From: Limnomonas spitsbergensis
Taxonomy: Eukaryota; Chlorophyta; Chlorophyceae; Chlamydomonadales
Direction: 5' to 3'
Length of the DNA: 64,000 bases
Assembly: GCA_037349105.1 (NCBI GenBank)
Contig: JAYJMM010000032.1
Coordinates: 1,578,501 to 1,642,500, forward strand
Positions 22,923 to 32,280 of this stretch are shown one piece after another. Below the pieces are notes generated by a model. That model was not told where the DNA came from and did not search any database. It saw only the letters and a list, made by a program, of their open reading frames with translations. The position numbers and the translations under genes were made by a program. Position 1 is the first letter of the stretch. Each line of letters begins with the position of its first letter.

Positions 22923-23782
22923 AGCTGCGGGATCCTCGAAAAATCCTCGGAAATACGCATCGCTTCTCCCTCAAGCGCCATCTGCTGCTCTGAGTCCAGT
23001 CCTGTCTTGGGTCGCTGCCCCCTTTCCTCCCGAACTGGGTCTGAAAGTTCCTCCTCGGATATCAGGTCAGCCCAAGGCTTTCCCACCGGCACCGCTGATT
23101 TTTCAAGTGCTGCCAGTGGCTCTGCACTGGCCTGCAAGACCTGACTGGTCACCGCTGGCTGGGTAACTGCCCCCTCGCGCTTGACCACTGCAGGCACTCG
23201 CCTGCTCTCCATTTCCTCTCCACCTGGCTGAAATCGGCCGGCTAGCCCCCCTGGGGCTGCGGCGATCTCTGCCTTGTGTTCCGGCTGACAGAGCTCCACC
23301 AGTACCCGCTGCGCAACCCTCGTCACCCTGGACGGAATCTGTTGCGGCGCGGTATCTGGATCGCTGTCACGCCGTATGCCGCTGCTCTGGGACACCTCAG
23401 CCACCTGATCCAAAATCAGATCTGGGGTTCCCGCCTGCGTCGGACCCTGCTCAAATTCCAGGCTGCTCCTGGAATCAGCGGGCAGTGGGCCTCCTCGCCC
23501 AATGCCTGTCCTCGTCACACACACAGTGCCATCGGCCAGCATTCCTGCCGCTCTGGGCAGGAAGTGGTCAGGTCCTGACACCTTGCAGGCCCCTGCAGCC
23601 GGATCCACTGGCCCTGCCAGTTTCTCCGCCATCTGCAGGGTTTCCTCTGCAATCAGTGAATCAGCCACCTCTATCAGGCCTGCACCTGGCTCCAGCCCCC
23701 ACACTCGCCCGCTGCGGCGCTGGGCGTCGGGGTGCTGGTGCCTATCAGGATGCAGGTTACACTCTGCCATTCCTACAGGCAA
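22754..23782 (-). CDS. Gag-like retroelement ORF, N-terminal part
   Basis: Minus-strand frame of 342 residues with the first copy of the GIGRGGP / DLILDQVAEVSQSS module (23295-23545). Its segment GLEPGAG...AEKLAGPVDPAAGACKV is clearly homologous to GLEPGED...AVKLAGPADPAAGARKV in the 1,220-residue frame. Homology to that protein jumps frame at about 22935-22960, next to a T5 run on the minus strand, where this frame reads AMRISEDFS and the other continues with EDPAALGCKV. That supports either an inactivating indel or a recoding site. The start Met is not fixed by homology. Confidence 0.48.
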   Translation of the reverse strand: MPVGMAECNLHPDRHQHPDAQRRSGRVWGLEPGAGLIEVADSLIAEETLQMAEKLAGPVDPAAGACKVSGPDHFLPRAAGMLADGTVCVTRTGIGRGGPLPADSRSSLEFEQGPTQAGTPDLILDQVAEVSQSSGIRRDSDPDTAPQQIPSRVTRVAQRVLVELCQPEHKAEIAAAPGGLAGRFQPGGEEMESRRVPAVVKREGAVTQPAVTSQVLQASAEPLAALEKSAVPVGKPWADLISEEELSDPVREERGQRPKTGLDSEQQMALEGEAMRISEDFSRIPQLWGARCPVQIKLGPRALGRLMALWALECRTKGLAEVGQCPNQPWIFQGKAWNMRSG

Positions 23783-24422
23783 TTATACGATCCACACTAT
23801 CCTGCAATGTGCTGGCAACACCAGAACAGGATCTGCTAACGCTCAGGCTTCTGCCTCTTGCACCTACTGCGGCCTGGTGAGGGCTTGCCAGTCAGGTCAA
23901 GCCGACAGGTACAGCAAAAAACAGGACAGGGCTCTGCCTTCCTGCTTTTTCTTGCTAATCAACCAGAATCTGGCGGAATCCTCCGTCGCCTTTCTGGCTG
24001 GGCAGCTCTAGATGTCACACGCCCTACGTGGATGTAGCCTCTTGCGTGGTGTCCGCTCAGCTTCGTGGTCCTGCGGGGATGCTCTGGTCCACCAAAAAAT
24101 TTCAAACTTGGATCTTCAATCCACAAGTTCACTTCTGTCCATGATGACAGATTGGATCCACCTGATCTCAATCTTCAATCACACAGGCAGTATTTGCTGG
24201 GTGTAAAAGTCCACAGCCAAATCTGCAAGCCTCTCTGGGCCTGGCACTGAGCTGCCACACGCAGTAATTCACTGGGTTTTACTTGGCAATCTCTCTCTGG
24301 AGATTACCTAGCAGCCAAATTGCAGTTCAAGCACCTTTCCAAGGTCAATTGCTGACAAGCAGAATTCAAATTTTGAAGCACAAACACCTTCTGCAGGAAC
24401 TGGCGAATCAGGCTGATCAGGC
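23783..24422. other. Upstream flank of the gag-like locus
   Basis: No long open frame or recognisable domain. It would contain the 5' leader of the minus-strand element if one exists. I looked for long direct repeats shared with the other side (about 12200-17000) and found none, so LTRs are not demonstrated. Confidence 0.35.
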
Positions 24423-24892
24423 TAGATTCACTTCGTCCCTTTCAAAAGGACACGAGATGTGCGCTTCAGGTCCGTGGCGGACTTCTCCCTCACGACAGTG
24501 ATGGGCGCCTACGGGCAGACTTCGTGACTACTCACTGGCTGCGGGTGCTCAACGAGTTAAGCTTCTAAACTTGTATTTGAATGTCAGGCAATATCTTTGG
24601 GAGGCACCGGCTTTCTGGCTATAAGGTCGCGATCCAGCTGGGCAATATCAGGTGCACTTACCGCGTCACACGCGGTGAGGGGTACGGGATCGTAGACTGC
24701 GAACAACTGTTCTGCAGGGATCTCGTTCCTCAACTGAGGTCTTGTTCTTCTGCTGTCTCAGCGGAGGTTGAGCTAGTCTTGACTTGATATAGGTACTGAC
24801 GTTATGAACACCTCAGGCCTCATGCATTGGATGCCGGCCGGAGCTTGTTACATAAGAGGTCTGTCCTTTTGAAAGGGACGAAGTAACTAGTT
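24423..24892. mobile_element. MITE-like element with ~22-bp terminal inverted repeats
   Basis: Perfect 22-bp inverted repeats at 24431-24452 and 24862-24883 (core CGTCCCTTTCAAAAGGAC) flank 409 bp. Weaker similarity extends outward to CTAG on both sides (CTAGATTCACTTCG and the complement of AAGTAACTAG). The core itself is partly palindromic. The interior has no credible transposase, so it would be non-autonomous. A target-site duplication is not clear. Confidence 0.5.
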
Positions 24893-25081
24893 TAGGCAAT
24901 TGCCGGGATACAGGGACCCGGCAGGCCCAATTCAGAGTACGGGACAGCTAAACCCCTGGCGTAAGCGGGTTTCTAGGTTCCTATTCAAATAAGGAGGATC
25001 CGCAGGGAAGCTGCGAAGTCTCCGTGGTCGCAAACTGCGGCCTAAACGGTTCTGGCACGTATACCGTAATATACCGTGACA

Positions 25082-25135
25082 TTCATGCTTAATGATTTAG
25101 GACTCATGCTTAATGGTTTAGGGTTCATGCTTACA
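25082..25135 (+). repeat. Short copy of the TTCATGCTTAATGATTTAGG repeat
   Basis: Two and a half units (ATTCATGCTTAATGATTTAG, then variants) of the minisatellite at 13080-13260, same orientation. With the inverted satellite arrays it marks related sequence near both ends of the intervening block. Confidence 0.8.
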
Positions 25136-25147
25136 ATTTGTTTGTTT

Positions 25148-25245
25148 GGACTTCACAAAGTATGAGGTTTGGCCGCCCAACCCTAGAAAACCTGCAACAC
25201 AAACACAGAAAACAGCTCGGGTGCGCTTGTGGCCCTCGTCGGCAT
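25148..25245 (+). repeat. Dispersed ~95-bp repeat, copy 1
   Basis: Shares about 95 bp with 62006-62106, same orientation. Landmarks in order: TTTGGACTT (TTGGACTT), AAAGTATGAGG, CCTAGAAAAC, ACACAAA, AACAG, GGGTGCGCTTGTGG, CCTCGTCG. Short and dispersed, so it could be a small SINE or a fragment of a larger element. No tRNA-type promoter box is visible within it. Confidence 0.7.
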
Positions 25246-25426
25246 GAATATTGCAAATTATTGACACAACACATCCTGGGAAGTGCTGTCACTCTGTGTG
25301 AGGGGTAGGGGTTCAGGGTTCAGGCTTTGACACAGCTCATCCTGGGAAATGCAGTAAACCTTTGTAGGCGAGGGCAATCAAGGGTATGTGCGTATGTCAC
25401 AGGGTACACTGTCTTCGTAAACGCCC

Positions 25427-25498
25427 TTCAGCTACACCTCAGCTACATCACACCGTCCAGTCCGTGACTCCGTGTGATGTAGCTGAGGTGTAGCTGAA
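25427..25498. other. Perfect 27-bp inverted repeat (hairpin, 18-nt loop)
   Basis: TTCAGCTACACCTCAGCTAC and seven more bases at 25427-25453 are exactly reverse-complemented at 25472-25498. The resulting stem-loop is far more stable than chance. The arm itself contains the repeat CAGCTACA/CAGCTACA. Possible roles are a small-RNA precursor, a transposon end pair or a cruciform. Confidence 0.9.
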
Positions 25499-25689
25499 AA
25501 AGGAGCATGTTGCTTCCAGCCATGGAGTTGGGGCCAGCAGCTGAAGGTTAGTCAAGGTCTAGTCCCCATGGCCCTGTAGTGGCCGCCCCGCAGCCCCCGG
25601 GAGGTTTTCTGGTCCCCTCCCATAAAATGGCTTGTAACTACCTTCGCCATCCTGGGAAGGCCAACTGGACGCGCCCCTACCTCCCTTTT

Positions 25690-26436
25690 ACAAAAATGGC
25701 CTAAGCCTACCTCTAGCAACCGAATGCCCCCCTCCTACCCGCTTCCCTTAGGCCCACTTTTGCAAATCAAATGCATCCACCCCCTTCCCTAAACTGGCCT
25801 GAGCCTACCTCTAGCAACCGAATGCCCCCCTCCTACCTGCTCCCCTTAGGCCCGCCTTTGCGAATAAAATGCGCCCCCCCCCCTTCCATAAACTGGCCTG
25901 AGCTTACCTCTAGCAACCGAATGCCCCCCTCCTACCTGCTCCCCTTAGACCCGCCTTTGCGAATCAAATGCGCCCCCCCCCCCCTTCCCTAAACTGGCCT
26001 GAGCCTACCTCTAGCAACCGAATGCCCCCCTCCTACCTGCTCCCCTAAGACCCGCCTTTGCAAATGAAATGCGCCCCCCCCCTTCCCTAAACTGGTCTGA
26101 GCCTACCTCTAGCAACCGAATGCCCCCCTCCTACCTGCTCCCCTTAGGCCCGCCTTTGCGAATCAAATGCGTCCCCCCCCCCCTTGCATAAACTGGCCTG
26201 AGCTTACCTCTAGCAACCGAATGCCCCCCTCCTACCTGATACCCTGAGGCCCGCCTTTGCGAATCAAATGTGTCCCCCCCCCTTCCCTAAACTGGCCTGA
26301 GCCTACCTCTAGCAACCGAATGCCCCCCTCCTACCTACTCCCCTTAGACCCGCCTTTGCGAATCAAATGCGTCCCCCCCCCCTTTCCTAAACTGGCCTGA
26401 GCCTACCTCTGGCAACCGAATGCCCCCCTCCTACGG
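25690..26436 (-). repeat. Inverted copy of the 100-bp satellite, ~7.5 units
   Basis: Reverse complement of the satellite at 1-12199. The plus strand reads CCTTCCCTAAACTGGCCTGA, GCCTACCTCTAGCAACCGAA, TGCCCCCCTCCTACCTGCTC, CGCCTTTGCGAATCAAATGC, with C-tracts of 6-12. Unit subtypes match those of the left array (TACCTGATACCCTGAGG is the complement of the GGTATCAGG subtype). It ends mid-unit at about 26436. The two arrays face each other across about 13.5 kb. Confidence 0.95.
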
Positions 26437-26589
26437 CAGAACCCAGCCTCTCCCCCACCAACCCCCTTACCCTGCCTGCCAGCGTAGGCGCATGACCATG
26501 AGTCCTACACTGGGGACCGTACCAAGGAGGCGCTGGTTGCGTTTGCTGACAGCCTCATTCCCAGCGCCGGCCAGCCCCATGTGAGGCCC

Positions 26590-27012
26590 GAGCACCTGGA
26601 GGCAGCGCCACGTAGCAGTGGATGCAACATGGCAGGTGGGTGGTTTCAAATGGCAGTTGGGATGTTACCTGGTAGTTGCGGCGGTCGCGGGACAGTTTGG
26701 GCAGCGCCACATAGCAGTGGTTGCAACATGGCCGGTGTGGTGGTTGGCATGGCAGTTGGGTGGTTACGTGGTAGTTGGGGCGGTTGAGTGACAGTTGAGG
26801 CAGTTGCATGGCAGTGAAGGAGGCGCCACGTAGCAGTGGATGCAACATTACAGATGAGGCGGTTCACATGGCAGTTGGGTGATTACGTGGCAGTTGAGGT
26901 GGGGCGGGACAGTTTAGGCGGTTTCATGGCAGTCAACACCACAACAGTGTGTGCAACATGGCAGGTGAGGCGGTTTAGCAGCAGTTGGGTGGTTACGTGG
27001 TAGTTGAGGGGA
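26590..27012 (+). repeat. ~120-bp GC-rich tandem repeat cluster
   Basis: Three to four imperfect units with the landmarks GGCAGTTGGGTGGTTACGTG, GTAGTTGAGGCGGTT, GCGCCACGTAGCAGTGGATG and CAACATGGCAGGTG. The open frames across it on both strands are by-products. No protein domain. Confidence 0.75.
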
Positions 27013-27136
27013 GGAACTGAAACCCTTATCAAACCTTTAACCCTCATAGCACCACACAAACTGAACCATAATCAGACTTCAGACTCTGCTCCCTAATCAA
27101 ACCATAAATCCTACACCCCTTGCTCGCACACATGCT

Positions 27137-28664
27137 TCACGCTCGCACACATGCTTCATGCTCGCACACAGATCTCCTAAGCCGGTGACTAGCATCTGCG
27201 CCCTCTCGTTGGCTGCGTCCACTAGCGCTTACACCTCTTGTACGGTTAGAGGCTGTAGAGCAGTCGCTGTCTGGCTCATTTTGCGGAAGGCTACTCCCTG
27301 CTCCAGGTCCTCCAAGGCACCGAGCAAGCCCCCACACCAGCTGCACCCTCCGATGCTCTGTGTGACAGCGAGCTGCATCGGCAGCCGCCATGAGGGGACT
27401 GTCTTGCTCTGCTGCTGGTGCTACCGCTGCTTGTAGCCAGCAGTACGTGCTGGCACCAATATTTATGTAACGGGTGGATCTATATAGCTCCCTCATGACT
27501 TCCCAGCGGGCGGCGGGCGCAAGTAGCCCGACAGCCTGGCGCAGGTGCTGAAGCAAGATTGACTGCACCCTGCTCCTGAGGAAATACCGCGGCTTGAGGT
27601 GAGTGACCGGTGGCCCACACCACATCACCGTAGTTGGCTGCAGGCGCAGCATAGAAAGATGCCAACTTCTGCATGCTGCCGCTCTCGTGCTGAATGATGC
27701 CCAAGAATTTGGATCCTTGGACACGCTTCATCACTGTCCTATCTGAGTCGTACACACAGGTTTAGGCTGGTTGCCTGCACTGCACTGTTAAGCGGCTGCC
27801 GAAATCTAAGATCGCTGTCTTGCTGATATTAACCTGTAGCTGTTTAACTGTCGCATATCTATGCAGGGCATGGAGTTTGCGCTGCAGACCTGCCGGGCTG
27901 CTCATTAGCAGGGGAGATCGTCCGCATGTAACAAAACGTCATCCTTGTGTTTAGGGTCCATTGCCCCGCCTCCAGCGTCAAGGGAGAAGGCACAAGAGGG
28001 GAAAATGTAAGATGGTAAGTTCACCCACCAAACAACAAGAACACGATGGTCTGGCAAACCGTATCCCCTGCCCCTGAAGAGGCAAGCCTTCAAAAAGTTC
28101 AACTACAAGTAGTTGCAGGAAACCAGGGCCTCCCACCTCTGCCTGCGGGCTCTCCGACGTCCTGCCTGGTTGGGAGGGAAAATTAAAGGAAGTAAAAGCT
28201 ATAGAGGAAAGACGGAGAGGAGCACAGAGGACAAAGAAAAATAGCCCTCAAGAAAACGCAAAAGGTAGACCGAAGGATCCCTGGATGTGCTCGCGTAAGC
28301 GTGCCCAATGATCAGTGATGGCGGTGAGCATGCTAGCATACAGCCAGTACAGCATGCTGGTGATGGCAGTGGGCCAGTTATTACCGGGATCGAGGGGGTC
28401 GCCTTGCTTGTAGATTGGCTGAATCCTGACTGGCTGCCAGGCACTAGGAATTCCCCCCGCACCGCCATCGAAGTTACCCACTCCTACAGCATGTCCCTGA
28501 AGGGATGCCACGGCCCCCCCTGGGAGGTGTCGTAGACAAGGCTGGCTTGATGAAGGGGGCGGCCATACCTTCCAGGCCCGCTGTGGTATGCACGCGCATG
28601 CAGAAGCCCGGTCAAAGAAAGAGGCTAGATGTTCGGCGGACAAGCCCAGGTCTTCATGCTGCAT
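27137..28664 (-). mobile_element. Decayed non-LTR (LINE) reverse transcriptase, minus strand
   Basis: Read on the minus strand from 28664, pieces of a LINE-type reverse transcriptase follow in the correct order but in different frames. First: WQPVRIQPIYKQGDPLDPGN, with the usual P-I-x-K-x-GD and asparagine of the N-terminal RT region (about 28350-28450). Then VLLHADDLP (about 27905-27930), the catalytic ADD box in place of the common YADD. Then LQRKLHALHRYATVKQLQVN with ISKT (about 27810-27890), the helix and VNxxKT motif after the active site. Then a C-terminal region with YAAPAANYGDVVWATGH (about 27600-27660), shared with the plus-strand copy. Several frameshifts and stops make it inactive. 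No endonuclease domain is seen upstream. Confidence 0.8.
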
Positions 28665-29039
28665 GCTGACATGGAAAGGGTGGTATAAACTTTAACTACC
28701 AGTCTATGCTCCTCGGTGATTCTCCACACGCTGGGGTAATTATACTGGATGGGAATATGGGTTTACATTCTTAGGGCTAGGCTTTTCCAATTTGGTATAC
28801 CCTGACTAGGGCTTTAGTAGACAGATCAGGGGTGTGCGGATTTGCAGTGGCTTATTTTCTTCTTCAAATTATTGTTAACCTTGGGACAGATGTGAACTAC
28901 TAGATTTCCACATTATGTTTGCCACAAAACATCTAAGCAGCGCCCCCCACATTTAATGGCTACACGGTACTATAGAAGCAGTACTGCATAATCTCCTCCC
29001 TCAGTGCGTCACTGCTATCTGCATGGAGTCCTGTCACAG

Positions 29040-29345
29040 ACACATACACTAGTAACCGGCGCTGTCAAGACGGCCGACCTCTACTAGAGGACGGCGCAAC
29101 CGTCAGCAGCGTGACAGACGGTGCCACTAGCGATGTTGGGCTGGGGGAGACGGCAAGAAAGTGGAGGATGCGGTGCATGCATGCTTTCAATAACTCAGCG
29201 TGCAGGATCAACCTCAGGAGCGGGAATGGCCAGGTCCTCTTCAGAAACTCCTTCGAGTTGTACTGGGGTAGGCTTGAGTGGGATGCCCTGGCTTTTGTGG
29301 GAGACGTGGTAGATCGTCGAGGCGTAGACGTTCTCAGAGGCCGGA
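29040..29345 (+). mobile_element. LINE 3'-end fragment
   Basis: A truncated copy of the same LINE tail as at 30090-30400. Shared landmarks are GAGGACGGCGCAACCGTCAG / GAGGACGGCGCAGCGGTCAG, then the TTGTACTGGGGTAGGCTTG / TTGTACCAGGGCAGGCTTG block and GTCGAGGC. It runs directly into a longer copy, so two LINE 3' ends are nested or tandem. Confidence 0.65.
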
Positions 29346-30480
29346 ACTACTTTGCCTTTCGTTTGTCCCTTCACTTATTCCCAGCGTTGCAGCGTGTCCG
29401 CCGCATGGCCGCCAAGGTGCGCCTCAGGCATCATCCGCCTACACGCATCCGGTTGGCGCCTGTCTATGCAGCGCCTGCGGCCAACTACGATGATGTGGTG
29501 TGGGCCACCGATCACCTCAGGCCGCGGCATTGCCTCAAGAGCAAGATGCAGTCCACCAGCATCTGCGCCATGCTGCAGGGCTACCTCCGTCCGCTGCCAG
29601 TTGGGGGGTCATGAGGGAGCTGCAGATTTAGCCGTTACAGCGAAGTTGGTGGCAGCATGTGCTTCGCTTCTAAAACGCCGCGGTCGCACCAGGAGCATAG
29701 CAAGACAGCCCACTCATGGCCGCAGCCATGGCGGCCGACATGGAGCTCGCTGTCAGCCAGGGCACCGGAGGGCGCAATTGGTGCATGGAATTGCTAGATG
29801 CTTTGGAGGAGCTGGAGCTGAGATCAGCCGTCCACACACTGCATCAGACAGCGACTGACCTACAGCCACTACCTGTCCCAGAGGTGCTAGCGCTAGTTGA
29901 TGCAGCATATGAGCGGGCGCAGCTGGATGCGGCTGGCAGAGGGGACCCCAGAGATCCTGCCACTGAACACCGGTCTACGGCGGCCTACCGCACCTGGTTT
30001 CAGTCTACGGCGGGCGCCGTGCTGGTGCAGGCCAGGGGCCTCACCAGTCGAAGGGAGTGTGCTTGCGTGCGCACGAACTTAAGGCTGCGGTTTGGCGCCG
30101 TCAGCACAGCTGACACTCGAGGACGGCGCAGCGGTCAGCAGCGTCACGGACGGTGCTGTCAACGGTGTTGGACAAGGGGGGATGGCGAGCATGTGGAGGA
30201 TGTGCTGCATGTCTGCTTCCAGTGCCCTAGCGTGAAGGAGAGGCCTAGGGAGAGAGGTTGGGCAGGCCCCCCGGAAGGCACCATAGAATTTTAACAGTTG
30301 TACCAGGGCAGGCTTGGTTGGGAGGCTCTGACTTTGTTGAGGACGTCGTTCGCTTTGTCGAGGCCTAGTTTTGTTATTTATCTTTCCCTTCTTGGGGAAT
30401 AGGCTTGAGAGGGGAAAGGTTTACCTCGGGCTACCTTTTCTTTTGGGGGGGGGAAGGTAGTTCTATCCTTTGTTTTCTTC
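29346..30480 (+). mobile_element. LINE C-terminal half and 3' end, plus strand
   Basis: It contains YAAPAANYDDVVWATDH, the same conserved block as the minus-strand LINE. After a frame change comes a 192-residue open frame (29716-30294) that ends in a Cys/His motif of the kind found at the C-terminus of many LINE ORF2 proteins: CCQRCWTRGDGEHVEDVLHV, then CFQCPSVKER (C-x2-C ... H-x3/4-H ... C pattern). Its 3' untranslated tail continues to about 30480 with pyrimidine-rich sequence. RT motifs are absent, so it is 5'-truncated, as is common for LINEs. Confidence 0.72.
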
Positions 30481-30514
30481 TCCTTCTTTCCCTCTTACCC
30501 TGAGTTTCTTTTCT

Positions 30515-30668
30515 TCCAACGAGACAGTTGGGCGCCCACGCGGCCGAGCCTTTTTTTGAGCAGGACCCAGAGGTGTTATGCCATATACTTATTCCCAGCC
30601 CCTATTTAGTAACAAGCCCACACAGCCGAGCCTTTTTGAGCAGGGCCCAGAGGTGTCACGTCATTGAC
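30515..30668 (+). repeat. Duplicated GCCGAGCCTTTTTTTGAGCA element
   Basis: Two tandem copies (about 30528-30577 and 30612-30664) of a block reading CCCACRCGGCCGAGCC, T5-7, GAGCAGGRCCCAGAGGTGT. A related block lies at 47865-48000 in the tail of the SINE-like element. It probably belongs to a shared retroelement 3' tail. Confidence 0.7.
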
Positions 30669-32280
30669 TAACAGCAGTAGGCTTGGGTATTTGTGACTGG
30701 GGACGCTGGAAGGACCACGAAACACAACGGCGCACCCTTTCTGCACAGAGTAACGCTGTTGAAAGAAGGGGCGTGTTTGCAGGGAATGATGACTTGGGAG
30801 CTGAAGAAGCTCGGTGGCTCATATTCATCCACCCTTCCAACTCTGGGATATGCAGATTATCAAACCAACGAAAGACAATTACAGGAGATGGGCCAATATC
30901 AGGATATACCAGCAGAAATAATGGCATCGACAAAACACTGCTCATCTCACATAGCAGCACACATGCTCAGAAGGAAACGAGCTTTATTCCCTACAATGGT
31001 CTTGAGGGTATAATATCAGGAAGTAATGAGAACGAATGTTTTGGCCAATAGGGGCGACACAGACCCCGAAGTAACAAAAAGGAGACCATGTCAATCTGCA
31101 GATACCACGGTAGGTCTAGGGGCAGGCAGGGGCGTGCAGCAGTGTCACGAGTTCACCCAGCTAGAAGGAATGAGGCACACGGCCTCACCTCTGTGGACAT
31201 ACGGAAGGTCCACCCCTGTCATGATCTGCAACATAAATAGTGCATGAGCAACAAGCTTGGGAGAACCCCTCCATAACAAGCGCATCTGACCACGTGGTAC
31301 ATGGAAAGTCGCCCACCGGGCCGGGGACCTTCCTGGCACCTTCGGGAAGGAACTGCACCTCGAGAGGAGACAGGCCCATGAATAATCCTGCAATGCACGG
31401 CTGGAAACCGCACGTGCTAAGTGCGTTCCCACCAGGCTGCGTAAGCACTCAGGCCAGTAGCAGCAGCAGGCTCCCTGTAGGGCTGGTCAGGCCATATGAC
31501 TGGATATGAGAATATGACTTATAAGGCTTAGTCATCAGCAGCCTTTCCCATACAGCCCACCCAGTCCCCAATGGTGGCCAGTAAGACAAACGGAAGGAAT
31601 ATGTGCTTGGAGCTCAATAAACCTTCCCACCGTGCTTTACGGGCACAAACTCCATGTGCCCTCTAGGTGCCCAAAGGATGATCGAAATCTGAACCTTATT
31701 TTCCAAAGACTTCACGGCCACTGGGCAGACTGGTGAGCCCTCAAGCAAGCCTGATGCCTTACGCTTGCAGGGGCTGTACAGATGCCAAGCTGGCTTGCCA
31801 CCCTCATACTAGTGGGGGCTGAACAGATGCCAAGCTGGCCTGCAGCCCTTATGGGGGTGGGAGACCTATCGGGGTTGGGTTGACTGCTTGAGACGGGGAA
31901 GGCATCACAGGGCTGACATTCGGGCTCGATGATGGACCAGGAACGAAAGGGATGTTGTCGGACTTGGTGCTGCGGGAACAAGTTCACAAAGTCAGGAAGG
32001 TTGGGGGTTAACTACCTAGCTTGACAATAATTGTTGCACTTGGATCCGTGGCAAGGACAACTGAAGCTTTTAATTGGAGCTATTCGTGCTGCGTGTGAGC
32101 ATGGAGTTGCGGTGCGGGGGGTGGGGGGGCAACACAGCGTGGGATCCTACAAACGATACAATCTGATTGCATACATCAATCGAGTTCGCTCCAAAGAGAA
32201 ATTCATAAATATGATCAGATATTAGAGTTGCAATCTTGCTCAGCAATCTTCCCTGCCACTGCACACCCCGACCCTACGAC
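30669..32280. other. Intergenic, no supported gene
   Basis: Open frames are short and overlap on both strands without domains or consistent splice sites. Around 31780-31860 there is a short imperfect direct duplication (GATGCCAAGCTGGC). I see no RNA gene. The 3' flank of the minus-strand VAMP gene must fall in its right end. Confidence 0.4.

Noticed and set aside
12200..25689. LTR retrotransposon with identifiable LTRs around the gag-like locus
   Set aside because: No long direct repeats were found at comparable positions on both sides; only the short TTCATGCTTAATGATTTAGG repeats and inverted satellite arrays are shared.
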